Shown: positions 1-8,743, counted from the first letter of the stretch. The stretch is 64,000 bases of DNA from JBBRBB01 sp963830175 (GCA_963830175.1 CAWHKV010000002.1:868001-932000); one strand, 5' to 3'. Notes: generated by a model not told the origin, from the letters alone. Numbers and translations are program-made.

Positions 1-2
1 AA

Positions 3-239
3 ATGGCTAGAGTTTGTCAGGTTACGGGTAAGAAGCCTATGAAAGGTCACAAGGTTTCTCACTCAAATATTAAAACCAACAGGAGATTTTTACCAAATTT
101 ACAAACCAAGCGTTTCTTTTTTGCTGAAGAAGATCGTTGGATATCATTAAAGGTGTCTGCCGATGCGATTCGCACAATTAACAAAAGGGGTTTGGCATTG
201 GTAGTTAAAGACCTGCGTGCAGAAGGCATGCATATATAA
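3..239 (+). CDS. rpmB: 50S ribosomal protein L28
   Basis: Large-subunit ribosomal protein bL28, 78 residues, the normal length for the family. The start MARVCQVTGKKPMKGHKVSH and the later segments NRRFLPNLQ and RFFFAEEDRW are typical of L28. It is the first gene of a three-gene run with rpmG (28-nt gap) and a DUF4295 gene, a conserved Bacteroidota arrangement, so the three are probably co-transcribed. Its promoter would lie before the window. The ATG at position 3 is complete. Confidence 0.97.
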   Translation: MARVCQVTGKKPMKGHKVSHSNIKTNRRFLPNLQTKRFFFAEEDRWISLKVSADAIRTINKRGLALVVKDLRAEGMHI

Positions 240-267
240 TTTGTTTAAAAGCATTTAATTTATAAAA

Positions 268-450
268 ATGGCAAAGAAGGGAAACAGGGTACAGGTAATT
301 TTAGAATGTACCGAACATAAAACCAGTGGTAAACCGGGCACAAGCCGCTACATCACTGAAAAAAACAAAAAAAATACCCCAGAAAGAATGGAAATGAAGA
401 AATTCAATCCAATTCTTAAAAAGGTTACTGTTCATAAAGAGATAAAGTAA
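268..450 (+). CDS. rpmG: 50S ribosomal protein L33
   Basis: Large-subunit ribosomal protein bL33, 60 residues. The pattern MAKKGNRVQVILECTEHK followed by GTSRYITEKNKKNTPERMEMKKF is the family signature. The zinc-binding cysteine pairs of zinc-type L33 are absent: only one Cys is seen (in LECTE), so this is a zinc-independent form. It sits between rpmB and the DUF4295 gene on the same strand. Confidence 0.97.
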   Translation: MAKKGNRVQVILECTEHKTSGKPGTSRYITEKNKKNTPERMEMKKFNPILKKVTVHKEIK

Positions 451-475
451 TTTCTAATAGTTAAACTGATTTATT

Positions 476-652
476 ATGGCTAAGGCAGCAAAAACAGCGA
501 TTAAAACAAAAGACCAAAAGGCCGCGTCTGAGGCAAAAAACTGGAGCAAGGTTATTAAGGCTGTACGCAGTCCTAAAACCGGCGCTTATACTTTTAAAGA
601 ATCTATTGTGCACAAAGACAAGGTAAAAGAATATTTAGCCCAGGGTAATTAA
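476..652 (+). CDS. DUF4295 family small basic protein
   Basis: A 58-residue, lysine-rich ORF starting MAKAAKTAIKTKDQKA and containing KVIKAVRSPKTGAYTFKE, which I recognise as the DUF4295 family. In Bacteroidota genomes this gene habitually follows rpmG. The function is unknown; the basic composition and the ribosomal neighbourhood suggest a ribosome-associated role, which is inference. The ATG lies 25 nt after the rpmG stop, and a hairpin terminator follows the stop codon. In many relatives ftsY and rimO come next; here ftsY is near 23.3-24.3 kb and rimO near 6.3-7.6 kb. Confidence 0.9.
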   Translation: MAKAAKTAIKTKDQKAASEAKNWSKVIKAVRSPKTGAYTFKESIVHKDKVKEYLAQGN

Positions 653-672
653 GATCGCTTTCAAAATAATTT

Positions 673-708
673 AAGCTGTTTCATGTATATGGAACAGCTT
701 TTTATTTT
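673..708 (+). terminator. Rho-independent terminator of the rpmB operon
   Basis: An 11-bp stem (AAGCTGTTTCA with TGGAACAGCTT, one G-T pair) with a 6-nt loop is followed by a T-rich tail TTTATTTT. It lies 20 nt after the DUF4295 stop and just before the 3' end of the convergent L,D-transpeptidase gene. Confidence 0.85.
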
Positions 709-724
709 ACAGCGTTATGCATGT

Positions 725-1477
725 TCAATTCATTAAAACGTATTTGCCTTCCCGGTTAATCGAGATAAGGGGCAATAACTTTTCTTTCTCAAAATAATCA
801 AAGACATCTTTTAGACTAACGGCGAATTTTTGCAAATCCTGGTCTTCTTTTGTTGCCTGTGAAAAATATTCCATGCTGCGCTTGTTATTAAACCTAACCG
901 GAAAAATATGTACGGGAATAAAATCCTGACCGCTATTTTTTGCACTTGCAGCAAGCAGATATAATTCTTCAATTTGCTGATCCTGAATAGGAATGCAACC
1001 TACAGTTATACAACTTCCGTGAATGTAAATATCGCCTCCCGGTCTTTTACTATCACTCAAAATTTTATCAGACGCATTCGGATAATTAATACCTAAAGCC
1101 AGGTGGTAATTGCTTACCGGCTTAAATTCATTTATATAATAAAAACCTTCAGGCACCTGGTAATCACCTTCAATTCTTTTTGGGCCCATGGCGCCTGCTA
1201 ATGCACATACACGGTATGTTTTAAATAATTTAAATGGTTCACGATCATTGTTTCTTGCCCATACTTCTAACTGGCTGTCGTATTTAAAACTGCGTATGTA
1301 AATCTTTTTGCCGGCCAGGTTAAACCGGCTGCATGCAAATTGCTTTCTTAAAGTATCTTCTTTGTATTGAATGGCTTTTGCCACCCTGGGAAAATTTCTT
1401 TGATAATCAGAAAAAGAAGGCTGTGCAAAACAGACTGCATTGAAAATAATACCAATAAGTAAGAACAAAATTCTCAT
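725..1477 (-). CDS. L,D-transpeptidase (YkuD family), exported
   Basis: Predicted murein L,D-transpeptidase, 250 residues. The N-terminus MRILFLLIGIIFNAVCFAQ is a signal peptide (cleavage near residue 19), so the enzyme acts in the periplasm. The catalytic signature is the stretch H153-G-S-C-I-T-V-G-C161, with Cys161 as the nucleophile, inside a YkuD fold covering about residues 55-190. A proline follows two residues after the cysteine (CIP) where many members have arginine. The layout resembles the E. coli YafK subgroup. Such enzymes form 3-3 peptidoglycan crosslinks or anchor or release proteins from peptidoglycan; which one applies cannot be told here. The gene converges on the rpmB operon. 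Confidence 0.85.
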   Translation of the reverse strand: MRILFLLIGIIFNAVCFAQPSFSDYQRNFPRVAKAIQYKEDTLRKQFACSRFNLAGKKIYIRSFKYDSQLEVWARNNDREPFKLFKTYRVCALAGAMGPKRIEGDYQVPEGFYYINEFKPVSNYHLALGINYPNASDKILSDSKRPGGDIYIHGSCITVGCIPIQDQQIEELYLLAASAKNSGQDFIPVHIFPVRFNNKRSMEYFSQATKEDQDLQKFAVSLKDVFDYFEKEKLLPLISINREGKYVLMN

Positions 1478-1551
1478 AGTAAAAATAATAAAAAGGAATA
1501 ACGCAGTTTACAACAAAAGCACTAATAAACAAACGTGAAAAAATTTAATGT

Positions 1552-2682
1552 TTATAAATTGCCCCTTAATGCCTGTTCCCTTTCAATCGCTTCAAAAAGC
1601 GCTTTAAAATTACCTTTTCCAAAACTTTGCGCACCCTTACGCTGAATGATCTCAAAAAACAAGGTAGGGCGGTCTTCTACAGGTTTTGTAAAAATTTGCA
1701 ACAGGTATCCTTCATCATCCCTGTCTACCAAAATGCCCAGTTTTTTTAGAGGTTCCATGTCTTCATCAATTTTACCAACACGTGCCTCTAAATCGTCGTA
1801 ATAAGATGAGGGAACCATTAAAAATTCAACGCCACGTTGTTTAAGTTGCTGTACTGTGCCAACAATATCTTTTGTAGCCATAGCAATATGCTGGCAACCT
1901 TCACCATCATAAAACTCCAGGTATTCCTCTACCTGCGATTTCTTTTTACCTTCAGCCGGCTCATTTATAGGAAACTTTACATAACCATTACCATTGCTCA
2001 TTACTTTGCTCATGAGGGCAGAATATTCTGTTGAAATATCTTTATCGTCAAATGAAAGTATGTTGCGAAAGCCCATTACATTTTCGTAAAAAGAAACCCA
2101 TTTATCCATTTGGTTCCAGCCCACATTTCCCACGCAATGATCTACGTATAGCAAACCTGTTTCAGGTGGATTATGTTCTGTATGCCATGGTTTATAACCA
2201 GGTAAAAAATCACCATTAAATTTATTCCGGTCAATAAAAAGATGTACCGTATCGCCGTAAATGTGAATGCCGCTCATAGTAACTTCCCCGCTTTCATCTT
2301 TTAATATTACAGGTTCCAAATAGCTTTTCGCACCGCGGGATGTTGTTTGGTGCCAGGCATCTTTAGCATCATCTACACGTAATGCAATGGCTTTAACCCC
2401 ATCTCCGTGCCTGTAAATATGATCTGCCAGTTCGTTTCCACCTTTTAATGGCGCGGTAAAAACAAGTGTAAGTTTATTTTGTCTAACAGCGTAACTAGCC
2501 CTGTCTTTAACGCCAGTTTCTGGTCCTGCAAAGGCCACGCTTTGAAAACCAAATGCGTTCTTGTAAAAATGGGCAGCCTGTTTGGCATTACCCACGTAAA
2601 ATTCTATATAATCTGTGCCTAGTAAAGGCAAAAAATCTGCGGTGTTTGAAGCACTCTTTATTTGTACAGTTTGTGTATCCAT
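1552..2682 (-). CDS. hppD: 4-hydroxyphenylpyruvate dioxygenase
   Basis: Converts 4-hydroxyphenylpyruvate to homogentisate in tyrosine breakdown using Fe(II) and O2. It has two vicinal-oxygen-chelate halves (about residues 20-155 and 170-345). The facial triad is visible as H182 (YVDHCVGNV), H265 (CQHIAMATKD) and E344 (LFFEIIQRKG). The C-terminal helix FGKGNFKALFEAIEREQ is typical of the family. I start at the ATG at 2682 (376 residues) rather than the in-frame TTG nine codons upstream. No homogentisate dioxygenase lies beside it, so the rest of the pathway must be elsewhere. It is transcribed away from purK. Confidence 0.95.
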   Translation of the reverse strand: MDTQTVQIKSASNTADFLPLLGTDYIEFYVGNAKQAAHFYKNAFGFQSVAFAGPETGVKDRASYAVRQNKLTLVFTAPLKGGNELADHIYRHGDGVKAIALRVDDAKDAWHQTTSRGAKSYLEPVILKDESGEVTMSGIHIYGDTVHLFIDRNKFNGDFLPGYKPWHTEHNPPETGLLYVDHCVGNVGWNQMDKWVSFYENVMGFRNILSFDDKDISTEYSALMSKVMSNGNGYVKFPINEPAEGKKKSQVEEYLEFYDGEGCQHIAMATKDIVGTVQQLKQRGVEFLMVPSSYYDDLEARVGKIDEDMEPLKKLGILVDRDDEGYLLQIFTKPVEDRPTLFFEIIQRKGAQSFGKGNFKALFEAIEREQALRGNL

Positions 2683-2730
2683 AAATGTTGTTGTTTTTGT
2701 TACCGGCAATAGTTAAATAATCATCTTCTG

Positions 2731-2761
2731 TTGCGTCGCACGCTTGTACGTTCACAACCTT
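2731..2761 (+). repeat. Interspersed ~31-bp repeat, copy 1
   Basis: The segment beginning GTTGCGTCGCACGCTTGTAC and ending ACAACCT matches a segment at 11309-11339, in the same orientation, with about four or five substitutions. Both copies are intergenic; this one lies between divergent hppD and purK. Its identity is unknown. An insertion-sequence end or a small dispersed repeat family are possibilities. Confidence 0.55.
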
Positions 2762-2869
2762 TATCAACAGGTATTTATGAGTGCATTGAAAGCACTTCCA
2801 TCAAAAGAAAATAATTATTTCTCTTGTCTTTAAATGTTTTATGCGGATAGTCGGGGAGCATAGTAATGG

Positions 2870-2877
2870 CAAAGTTA
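2870..2877 (-). promoter_or_regulatory. Possible -7 element for hppD
   Basis: Read on the minus strand this is TAACTTTG, a perfect match to the Bacteroidota -7 consensus TAnnTTTG. No TTG -33 element is seen at the usual spacing. If used, the hppD transcript would have an untranslated leader of roughly 180 nt containing the dispersed repeat. Confidence 0.35.
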
Positions 2878-2940
2878 CGCCAAATTAAGTTTGAGGATAA
2901 ATGCATCTAAAGCTAAAAGACCATATATACCTGTATGATT

Positions 2941-2948
2941 TATCTTCG
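2941..2948 (+). promoter_or_regulatory. Possible -7 element for purK
   Basis: TATCTTCG matches TAnnTTTG at all but one position and lies 5 nt before the purK ATG. If used, the transcript would be nearly leaderless. No clear -33 TTG is present at the usual distance. Confidence 0.35.
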
Positions 2949-2953
2949 CAATC

Positions 2954-4072
2954 ATGAAAATAGGAATTCTTGGCGGTGGACAATTAGGAAGAATGTTATT
3001 ACAGGCAGGCGCTAATTACGTGGTTGAAACACATGTTTTGGAAAACGATGAAGAATGCCCTGCAGGCACATTTTGCAATCATTTTACGAGAGGTGACATC
3101 CGGGACTTTGATACCGTGTATAATTTCGGAAAAGTGCTTGATGCTGTTACCATAGAAATTGAATCAGTAAATGTGGAAGCGCTTGAAAAATTGCAACAGG
3201 AAGGTGTAAAGGTTTACCCAAACCCTTCAGCTATAAAAATCATTAATAATAAAATTCTTCAAAAGCAATTTTACGATGATCACAACATTCCCACTGCTGA
3301 CTTTCGAATAACAACTAAACAGGATGATTTACAAAATCTAAAACATTTTTTACCCGCCGTGCATAAAATAGGGCAGGGGGGGTATGATGGTAAAGGCGTA
3401 CAAATACTACATTCAGAAAATGACTTGGATAAAGGTTTTAAAGGTCCGGCAGTACTGGAAAAAATGATCAACGTTAAAAAAGAAATTGCGCTGATAGTTG
3501 CCAGGGGAAATGATGGAAATACAACCTGCTTTCCCGCTGCTGAAATGATTTTTGACCCTGCTTTAAATTTATTAGATTACCAGGTAAGCCCTGCGGATCT
3601 TGAATCCAGCATCCTTAATAAATGTAAAGAAGTGGCACTAAAACTTGTGAGTGCGTTTAATAGCCCGGGAATATTTGCAGTTGAATTATTTGTTTCAGAA
3701 AATGACGAAGTAATTGTAAACGAAACGGCACCCCGCGTGCACAACAGCGGGCACCATACGATTGAGGCGAATTATTGCAGCCAGTACGATATGCTTTGGA
3801 GAATAATGCTTAACTATCCTCTTGGTAATACAGAACCTATTCAACCTGCTGCCATAGTAAATTTGTTGGGCGAAGATGGTTATTCAGGTAATGCCAAATA
3901 CGAAGGCTTGGATGAAGTTTTAAAAATGCAAAACACCTTCGTACACTTATATGGAAAAAGTAAAACAAAGCCTGGTAGAAAAATGGGGCATGCAACCATA
4001 TTAGGGAATGATAAAAATATACTGGTTAAAGATGCGCAGAAAATTAAGCAGATTCTAAAAGTTGTAAGTTAA
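2954..4072 (+). CDS. purK: 5-(carboxyamino)imidazole ribonucleotide synthase
   Basis: Purine biosynthesis enzyme of the ATP-grasp superfamily, 372 residues. It carboxylates AIR to N5-CAIR using ATP and bicarbonate. The N-terminus MKIGILGGGQLGRM is the diagnostic PurK start. The ATP-grasp core includes HKIGQGGYDGKGVQ and the metal-binding stretch FVSENDEVIVNETAPRVHNS. It is followed 41 nt later by purE, the enzyme that rearranges its product, so the two form an operon. Confidence 0.97.
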   Translation: MKIGILGGGQLGRMLLQAGANYVVETHVLENDEECPAGTFCNHFTRGDIRDFDTVYNFGKVLDAVTIEIESVNVEALEKLQQEGVKVYPNPSAIKIINNKILQKQFYDDHNIPTADFRITTKQDDLQNLKHFLPAVHKIGQGGYDGKGVQILHSENDLDKGFKGPAVLEKMINVKKEIALIVARGNDGNTTCFPAAEMIFDPALNLLDYQVSPADLESSILNKCKEVALKLVSAFNSPGIFAVELFVSENDEVIVNETAPRVHNSGHHTIEANYCSQYDMLWRIMLNYPLGNTEPIQPAAIVNLLGEDGYSGNAKYEGLDEVLKMQNTFVHLYGKSKTKPGRKMGHATILGNDKNILVKDAQKIKQILKVVS

Positions 4073-4113
4073 GTAATCACCAATCGGTAAATTGCATTTT
4101 ATAAAAAGTATGT

Positions 4114-4645
4114 ATGGGCAATGAAAATTCTTTACCTGTTGTGGGAATAATAATGGGAAGCGATAGTGACCTTCCAGTTATGCAGGATGCAGCCATTGTA
4201 CTAAAAACATTTGGTATCGAGTTTGAGCTCACCGTAGTCTCTGCACATCGCACACCAAAACGAATGATGGAATATGCAGAAACCGCAAGGAACAGGGGAA
4301 TAAAAGTGATCATCGCCGGTGCTGGCGGAGCAGCACACTTGCCGGGCATGGTGGCTTCATTAACCATCATTGCCAGTAATTGGTGTACCAATTAAATCTT
4401 CAAATTCAATGGATGGATGGGATTCTGTACTTTCTATTTTACAAATGCCAAATGGCATACCTGTAGCTACCGTTGCACTAAATGGGGCAAAGAATGCAGG
4501 AATATTAGCTGCATCTATTTTATCAATTGAAGACGAAATTATTGCCAGTAAATTACAGGAATACAAAACGCAAATGCAACAGGCGGTAGAAGGTAAAGCA
4601 GAAGAGCTTTCTAAAAAGTGGGCAAATAATTTTGATAAAAAATAG
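4114..4645 (+). pseudogene. purE: N5-CAIR mutase PurE, interrupted by a frameshift
   Basis: Catalyses rearrangement of N5-CAIR to CAIR, the step after PurK. The first frame (4114-4395) gives VVGIIMGSDSDLPVMQDAA, SAHRTPKRM and AGGAAHLPGMVASLT. The family sequence then continues in the +1 frame (from 4370) as LPVIGVPIKSSNSMDGWDS and VATVALNGAKNAGILAASIL. Between the Thr codon (4363-4365) and the Leu codon (4370-4372) there are four bases where the family has three, so one base appears inserted at 4366-4369. Joined, the protein would be about 176 residues, full length with all active-site motifs intact. An assembly error in an otherwise intact gene is likelier than decay, since purK beside it is intact. 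Confidence 0.9.
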
Positions 4646-4646
4646 T

Positions 4647-6248
4647 CTATTTTTCAAGTAAATAAATTACTCCAAATTGCTGCTGCAACCCCGTGGAATG
4701 TTTTAGCATAGCATTAAAAATGTCTTTACTGTACCTTGAATAAAAACCGGAAAAATTTTCTTTTCTCTCTTGTAAACTATTGCCTGGAAAAAGATGGGCT
4801 TTTAATTTTTCAAATTTTTCCTGCTCTATAGCATATTTCTTTTTTTCTGACCTCAAGATTTTCTTTTCCAATTCCCTTAAGCGTTTCAGAGCTTTTGTTT
4901 TTAAGGCTAAAGTGTGGTCTTGTAAACTTTTATTTATAATACCTGCTTCGCTCGCAATAATAGTATACAGGTTTTCAATTTCCATTATTTCATTGTTGAA
5001 ATCTGTTTTTACCTTGCTATTTTGAAGTACGACTTTTTTCATTATTTCATGCACGGGTAAAAATATTTCTGCCGGTTCAATTTGCAGAGCTTCAATTTCT
5101 TTTTGCCAGCGATCTGCTACCACAACAAATGAATTGCGTAAAACAAGCATTGGGAATTGCACCCCTGCTGCTTTGAATATCTCCTTCAATTCTAACCAAT
5201 AGGCAATCTCGCCGCCACCGCCAATAAAAGCTAAATTGGGCAACACCATTTCCTGCAAAACACCACGCAGCATTACGTTAGGACTAAATCTTTCAGGGAA
5301 CTGATTTGCTTCCTGCATCATTTCTTCTTTTGTAAAATGAAGATTTAATGCTTTTATAATAAAACCATCTTCAGATAATTCTATTCTTTCCCTCTTATTA
5401 TTTATTAGATAGAAGAGATTTATGTCCCTGCCTGCAGCCTGCACTCTATAATGTTCCTTTAATTGATCGATGGTTTGTGCGGCAGCTTTGTGAGAAAATA
5501 ATTCATTAAGCTCCTTATGAATTACAGGAAGAAATAATTTTTTGAGTTGAGGATTATCAGGAATTAAAACCACAAGGCCATAATCGCCAAATAAAATATT
5601 TATTAATTCAAGGGTTGCCTGTTGAATTGACTTTCCATCAGTATAAACCTGTTTGAATATGGATGAGAGTTCATCGCCATATGGTAAAACACCAAGCTGT
5701 TTTTGTATTTCATTTACTAATTGAATAAATTTTTTATCAACCCGCATTCTGCCAACTGCACCGGTCTGCTCTGTAACCCATTTATAAGGCTTATCATCTA
5801 TTTGAATAGTGCCTAATTCATCCAGATCAGCATCTTCACTTCCCATAAAAAATACGGGTACAAAATTATACTGTGGCATTAAAACCGACAGCTCGTTTGC
5901 AAACCGTATTACATGCAATATTTTGTACACCACATAAAGTGGTCCGATAAAAATATTTGGTTGGTGTGCGGTTGTTATGGTGAAGGAATTATCTTCTGAA
6001 AGCCTTGATATGTTTAGGTTCACCAAATCAGTAACAGGTAAGGATGCATACTGATCTTTAAGGATTTGGGTCAGATTTTTTCGAAACGGAAAAATTTCTC
6101 TTCCGACAATGGCCTGCTGAATGTTTTGTAAAGAAGGTTCGAAATTATAGAATGGTTTTAACTGTGCATCCTGATTTAAATAATTAACAATAATCTTAGA
6201 AAAATATCCTGTTTCGCTATAGGGCGTAAATGTACATTTTGATTGCAT
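4647..6248 (-). CDS. bshC: Bacillithiol biosynthesis cysteine-adding enzyme
   Basis: Putative cysteine ligase that completes bacillithiol (Cys-GlcN-malate), 533 residues. Diagnostic motifs are TTAHQPNIFIGPLYVVYKI (about residue 92), FVPVFFMGSEDADLDE (about 128) and a Lys/Glu-rich coiled coil near residues 425-475. The same motifs define Firmicutes BshC. BshA and BshB are not in the window; the PIG-L domain at the C-terminus of the protein encoded at 11.8-13.8 kb belongs to the same superfamily as BshB but is probably not it. The gene converges on purE with a single base between the stops. Confidence 0.92.
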   Translation of the reverse strand: MQSKCTFTPYSETGYFSKIIVNYLNQDAQLKPFYNFEPSLQNIQQAIVGREIFPFRKNLTQILKDQYASLPVTDLVNLNISRLSEDNSFTITTAHQPNIFIGPLYVVYKILHVIRFANELSVLMPQYNFVPVFFMGSEDADLDELGTIQIDDKPYKWVTEQTGAVGRMRVDKKFIQLVNEIQKQLGVLPYGDELSSIFKQVYTDGKSIQQATLELINILFGDYGLVVLIPDNPQLKKLFLPVIHKELNELFSHKAAAQTIDQLKEHYRVQAAGRDINLFYLINNKRERIELSEDGFIIKALNLHFTKEEMMQEANQFPERFSPNVMLRGVLQEMVLPNLAFIGGGGEIAYWLELKEIFKAAGVQFPMLVLRNSFVVVADRWQKEIEALQIEPAEIFLPVHEIMKKVVLQNSKVKTDFNNEIMEIENLYTIIASEAGIINKSLQDHTLALKTKALKRLRELEKKILRSEKKKYAIEQEKFEKLKAHLFPGNSLQERKENFSGFYSRYSKDIFNAMLKHSTGLQQQFGVIYLLEK

Positions 6249-6279
6249 GTGTAACTTTTGCCTGCTGAATGTTCAGTTA

Positions 6280-7587
6280 TTAAACCAGTGTTGCCTCAAG
6301 ATCATAATCAAAGGCGGCAGTGATTTTTGCCGTTACAAAAGTACCCGGCGATAATTTTTTATCACTTTTTATAATTACTTCATTATCCACTTCTACACTA
6401 TCAAACTCAGTTCTGCCAATATATCGGCCTGCTTCTTTTTTATCAATTAATACCTTGTATACTTTATTAATTTTCTCTTCATTTTTCTCAAGACTTATTT
6501 CTTGCTGCACTGCCATAACCTCTGAGGCCCTTTCTTCTTTTTCTTCGGGGGAAAGCAAATCTGCCAGGTGATGGGCAGTAGTATTTTCTTCATGACTATA
6601 AGTAAATACACCCACCCTGTCAAAACGTTGCACCATTAAAAAGTCTTTCAATTCTTCAACATCATCACGGGTTTCTCCAGGAAAACCTGCAATAAAAGTT
6701 GTACGTAAACAAATGCCCGGAACCTTTTCTCTTATTGCTGCCAGGGTATCTTCTATCTCTGATCTTGTACTTTGCCTTTTCATTGATTTTAACATGGCAT
6801 TGCTTGCATGTTGTAAGGGCATATCTAAATAATTGCAAACATTATCCCGGTTGCGCATTACATCCAAAACATCCAGAGGAAAATTATTTGGGTATGCATA
6901 ATGTAATCTAATCCATTCTAAGCCCTGAACATCAGCAAGCCTATTTATTAGGTCTGCCAGCATTCTTTTCTTATAAATATCCAAGCCGTAATAAGTGAGT
7001 TCCTGGGCAATAACCATTATTTCTTTAACACCCATCCTAACCAGGCCTTCTGCCTCTGCAATAATATTTTCTATTGTTTTGCTTATGTGCTTGCCGCGCA
7101 TTAAGGGAATGGCACAGAACGCACAGGTTCTGTTGCACCCTTCACTTATTTTCAGGTAGGCATAGTGCTTAGGAGTCGCCAACAATCGTTCGCCAACAAG
7201 TTCAGTCTTATAATCTGCATTCAGTTGTTTGAGTATGAGAGGCAATTCAAGCGTGCCAAACCAGGCATCCACTTCAGGTATTTCTAATTCAAGATCATTA
7301 CGGTAGCGGTGGCTTAAACAACCCGTTACATACACTTTTTCTAACTGCCCCTTTTTCTTATAATTTACCTGCTGCAGAATGGTATTTATACTTTCTTCTT
7401 TTGCTTTATCAATAAAACCGCAGGTATTTACGATAACAATATTATGATCGGGCTTACGGCTTTCATGGGCAACATCAATATCATTAGCTCTTAACTGCCC
7501 GCTTAGAACCTCGCTGTCTACCAGGTTTTTACTGCAGCCAAGTGTTATAATATTTACTTTGTCTTTTTGAAATGATCGTACTTTCAT
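6280..7587 (-). CDS. rimO: Ribosomal protein S12 methylthiotransferase
   Basis: Radical-SAM methylthiotransferase that modifies the conserved aspartate of ribosomal protein S12, 435 residues. The N-terminal UPF0004 domain carries three cluster-binding cysteines, C18 (LGCSKN), C56 (NTCGF) and C90 (VTGCLS). The radical-SAM motif is C151-x3-C155-x2-C158 (EGCNRTCAFC). A TRAM domain occupies the last 65 or so residues. LGCSKNLVDSE is typical of RimO rather than MiaB. It lies 31 nt upstream of bshC on the same strand, so the two may be co-transcribed. Confidence 0.96.
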   Translation of the reverse strand: MKVRSFQKDKVNIITLGCSKNLVDSEVLSGQLRANDIDVAHESRKPDHNIVIVNTCGFIDKAKEESINTILQQVNYKKKGQLEKVYVTGCLSHRYRNDLELEIPEVDAWFGTLELPLILKQLNADYKTELVGERLLATPKHYAYLKISEGCNRTCAFCAIPLMRGKHISKTIENIIAEAEGLVRMGVKEIMVIAQELTYYGLDIYKKRMLADLINRLADVQGLEWIRLHYAYPNNFPLDVLDVMRNRDNVCNYLDMPLQHASNAMLKSMKRQSTRSEIEDTLAAIREKVPGICLRTTFIAGFPGETRDDVEELKDFLMVQRFDRVGVFTYSHEENTTAHHLADLLSPEEKEERASEVMAVQQEISLEKNEEKINKVYKVLIDKKEAGRYIGRTEFDSVEVDNEVIIKSDKKLSPGTFVTAKITAAFDYDLEATLV

Positions 7588-7595
7588 CAGGTTTG

Positions 7596-7603
7596 CAAAG
7601 ATA
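7596..7603 (-). promoter_or_regulatory. -7 promoter element for rimO
   Basis: On the minus strand the element reads TATCTTTG, a perfect TAnnTTTG match, and ends 8 nt before the rimO ATG. No consensus -33 TTG sits 19-20 nt upstream. The short distance implies a transcript with almost no 5' leader. Confidence 0.5.
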
Positions 7604-7735
7604 TGTTGTTACAGTTTGATGAGGGTAATAACCACACCATACATAGATGTAATATTGATTATTTGAAAATATCTTAACACGCGGTTAATAACATTGCCCG
7701 ATTACCTTGCGTTGTGTGGTTTAATATTGTGCGTT

Positions 7736-8200
7736 ATGAAGAAAATTTTTTTACCGGTTTTTCTTTTATTCTTGTCTTTTGCCGTTAAGGCACAACCTGC
7801 ATATAACCAGGCAGCCGGGTTAAAATTCCCGGGAGGATTTTCCTTTACCTACAAAAAGTTTGTAACTGACGTGAATAATTTGGAAGGGCAGATGACCATT
7901 TGGAAAAAAGGATTAAGGGTAAGCGGATTATATGAACTGAACTTTTATTCATTCAATAAACTTCAGAATTTGTCATGGTTTGTGGGGCCAGGGGTGCATG
8001 TAGGTTTTTGGAAAGATGAATATAAAGATGATTATAAAAGCCGCGTTGACCTTGGAATTGATGGGATCATAGGGCTGGATTATAAATTTGACAACGCACC
8101 AATAAATATGAGCCTTGACTGGCAACCATCTGTAACATTAATCGGTAGTGCCGGGTTTACCCCAGTTTATGGTGGTATTGCTGTCAGGTATACCTTCTGA
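7736..8200 (+). CDS. Exported protein of unknown function, first of a tandem pair
   Basis: Product of 154 residues with signal peptide MKKIFLPVFLLFLSFAVKAQ. The mature part has alternating aromatic and polar residues and ends in RYTF, the terminal-aromatic pattern of small outer-membrane beta-barrels. It shares the block GIDGIIGLDYKFDNAPINMS followed by LDWQPS with the next gene, so the two are paralogues from tandem duplication. I start at the ATG at 7736, directly before the signal peptide, rather than at 7694. Function unknown; a small outer-membrane or periplasmic protein is an inference from composition. Confidence 0.75.
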   Translation: MKKIFLPVFLLFLSFAVKAQPAYNQAAGLKFPGGFSFTYKKFVTDVNNLEGQMTIWKKGLRVSGLYELNFYSFNKLQNLSWFVGPGVHVGFWKDEYKDDYKSRVDLGIDGIIGLDYKFDNAPINMSLDWQPSVTLIGSAGFTPVYGGIAVRYTF

Positions 8201-8210
8201 GTTTTTAATA

Positions 8211-8218
8211 TACATTTG
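8211..8218 (+). promoter_or_regulatory. -7 promoter element for the second tandem gene
   Basis: TACATTTG is a perfect TAnnTTTG match 20 nt before the ATG at 8239, in the short gap after the preceding stop codon. This suggests the downstream paralogue can be transcribed independently. No good -33 TTG is at the expected position. Confidence 0.4.
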
Positions 8219-8238
8219 CGCACCAAAAACAAAAACAC

Positions 8239-8715
8239 ATGAAAAGATTATTGTTTACGGGATTATTCCTGGCAGGATTATTTATTCAGGGAAACTCTCA
8301 AAGTATGGGCTCAAGTTACCAAACCGCCATCGGTGTTAAGTTTTATCCGGGTGCACTTTCTCTAAAAAGTTTCACTGATCCAAATATTGCTGTGGAAGGG
8401 TTAGCTTATTTTTATAATTACGGATTCAGGCTAACAGGCTTGTACGAAATTCATGGAGATATAAATGGCGCACCGGGTTTAAAATGGTACGCTGGTCCGG
8501 GTGCCCACGTTGGTGTTTTTAATAATAAATGGAAAGATTTCAGGGATAACAATAGCTCTGTCTCCATTGGGATTGATGGAGTTTTAGGTTTAGACTATAA
8601 AATAAATAATGCACCACTAAACGTAAGCCTAGACTGGCAGCCCTCATTTAATTTTGTTGGATATAACTACTTTGAAGGGGGTTGGGGTGGTTTAGCCATT
8701 CGTTATGCATTCTAA
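8239..8715 (+). CDS. Exported protein of unknown function, second of a tandem pair
   Basis: Product of 158 residues with signal peptide MKRLLFTGLFLAGLFIQGNS. It is a paralogue of the preceding protein: both have GLYE near the middle, W(Y/F)xGPGxHVG, GIDGxxGLDYKxxNAPxNxS and LDWQPS, and end RYxF. The aromatic C-terminus and beta-rich pattern suggest a small outer-membrane barrel. A strong hairpin terminator follows. No specific function can be assigned. Confidence 0.75.
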   Translation: MKRLLFTGLFLAGLFIQGNSQSMGSSYQTAIGVKFYPGALSLKSFTDPNIAVEGLAYFYNYGFRLTGLYEIHGDINGAPGLKWYAGPGAHVGVFNNKWKDFRDNNSSVSIGIDGVLGLDYKINNAPLNVSLDWQPSFNFVGYNYFEGGWGGLAIRYAF

Positions 8716-8743
8716 TTCTAAACTCAACAACTTTATTTCATTC

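Noticed and set aside
4360..4395. Programmed frameshift in purE
   Set aside because: No slippery heptamer or downstream structure is apparent and PurE is not known to use one; a single extra base is simpler.
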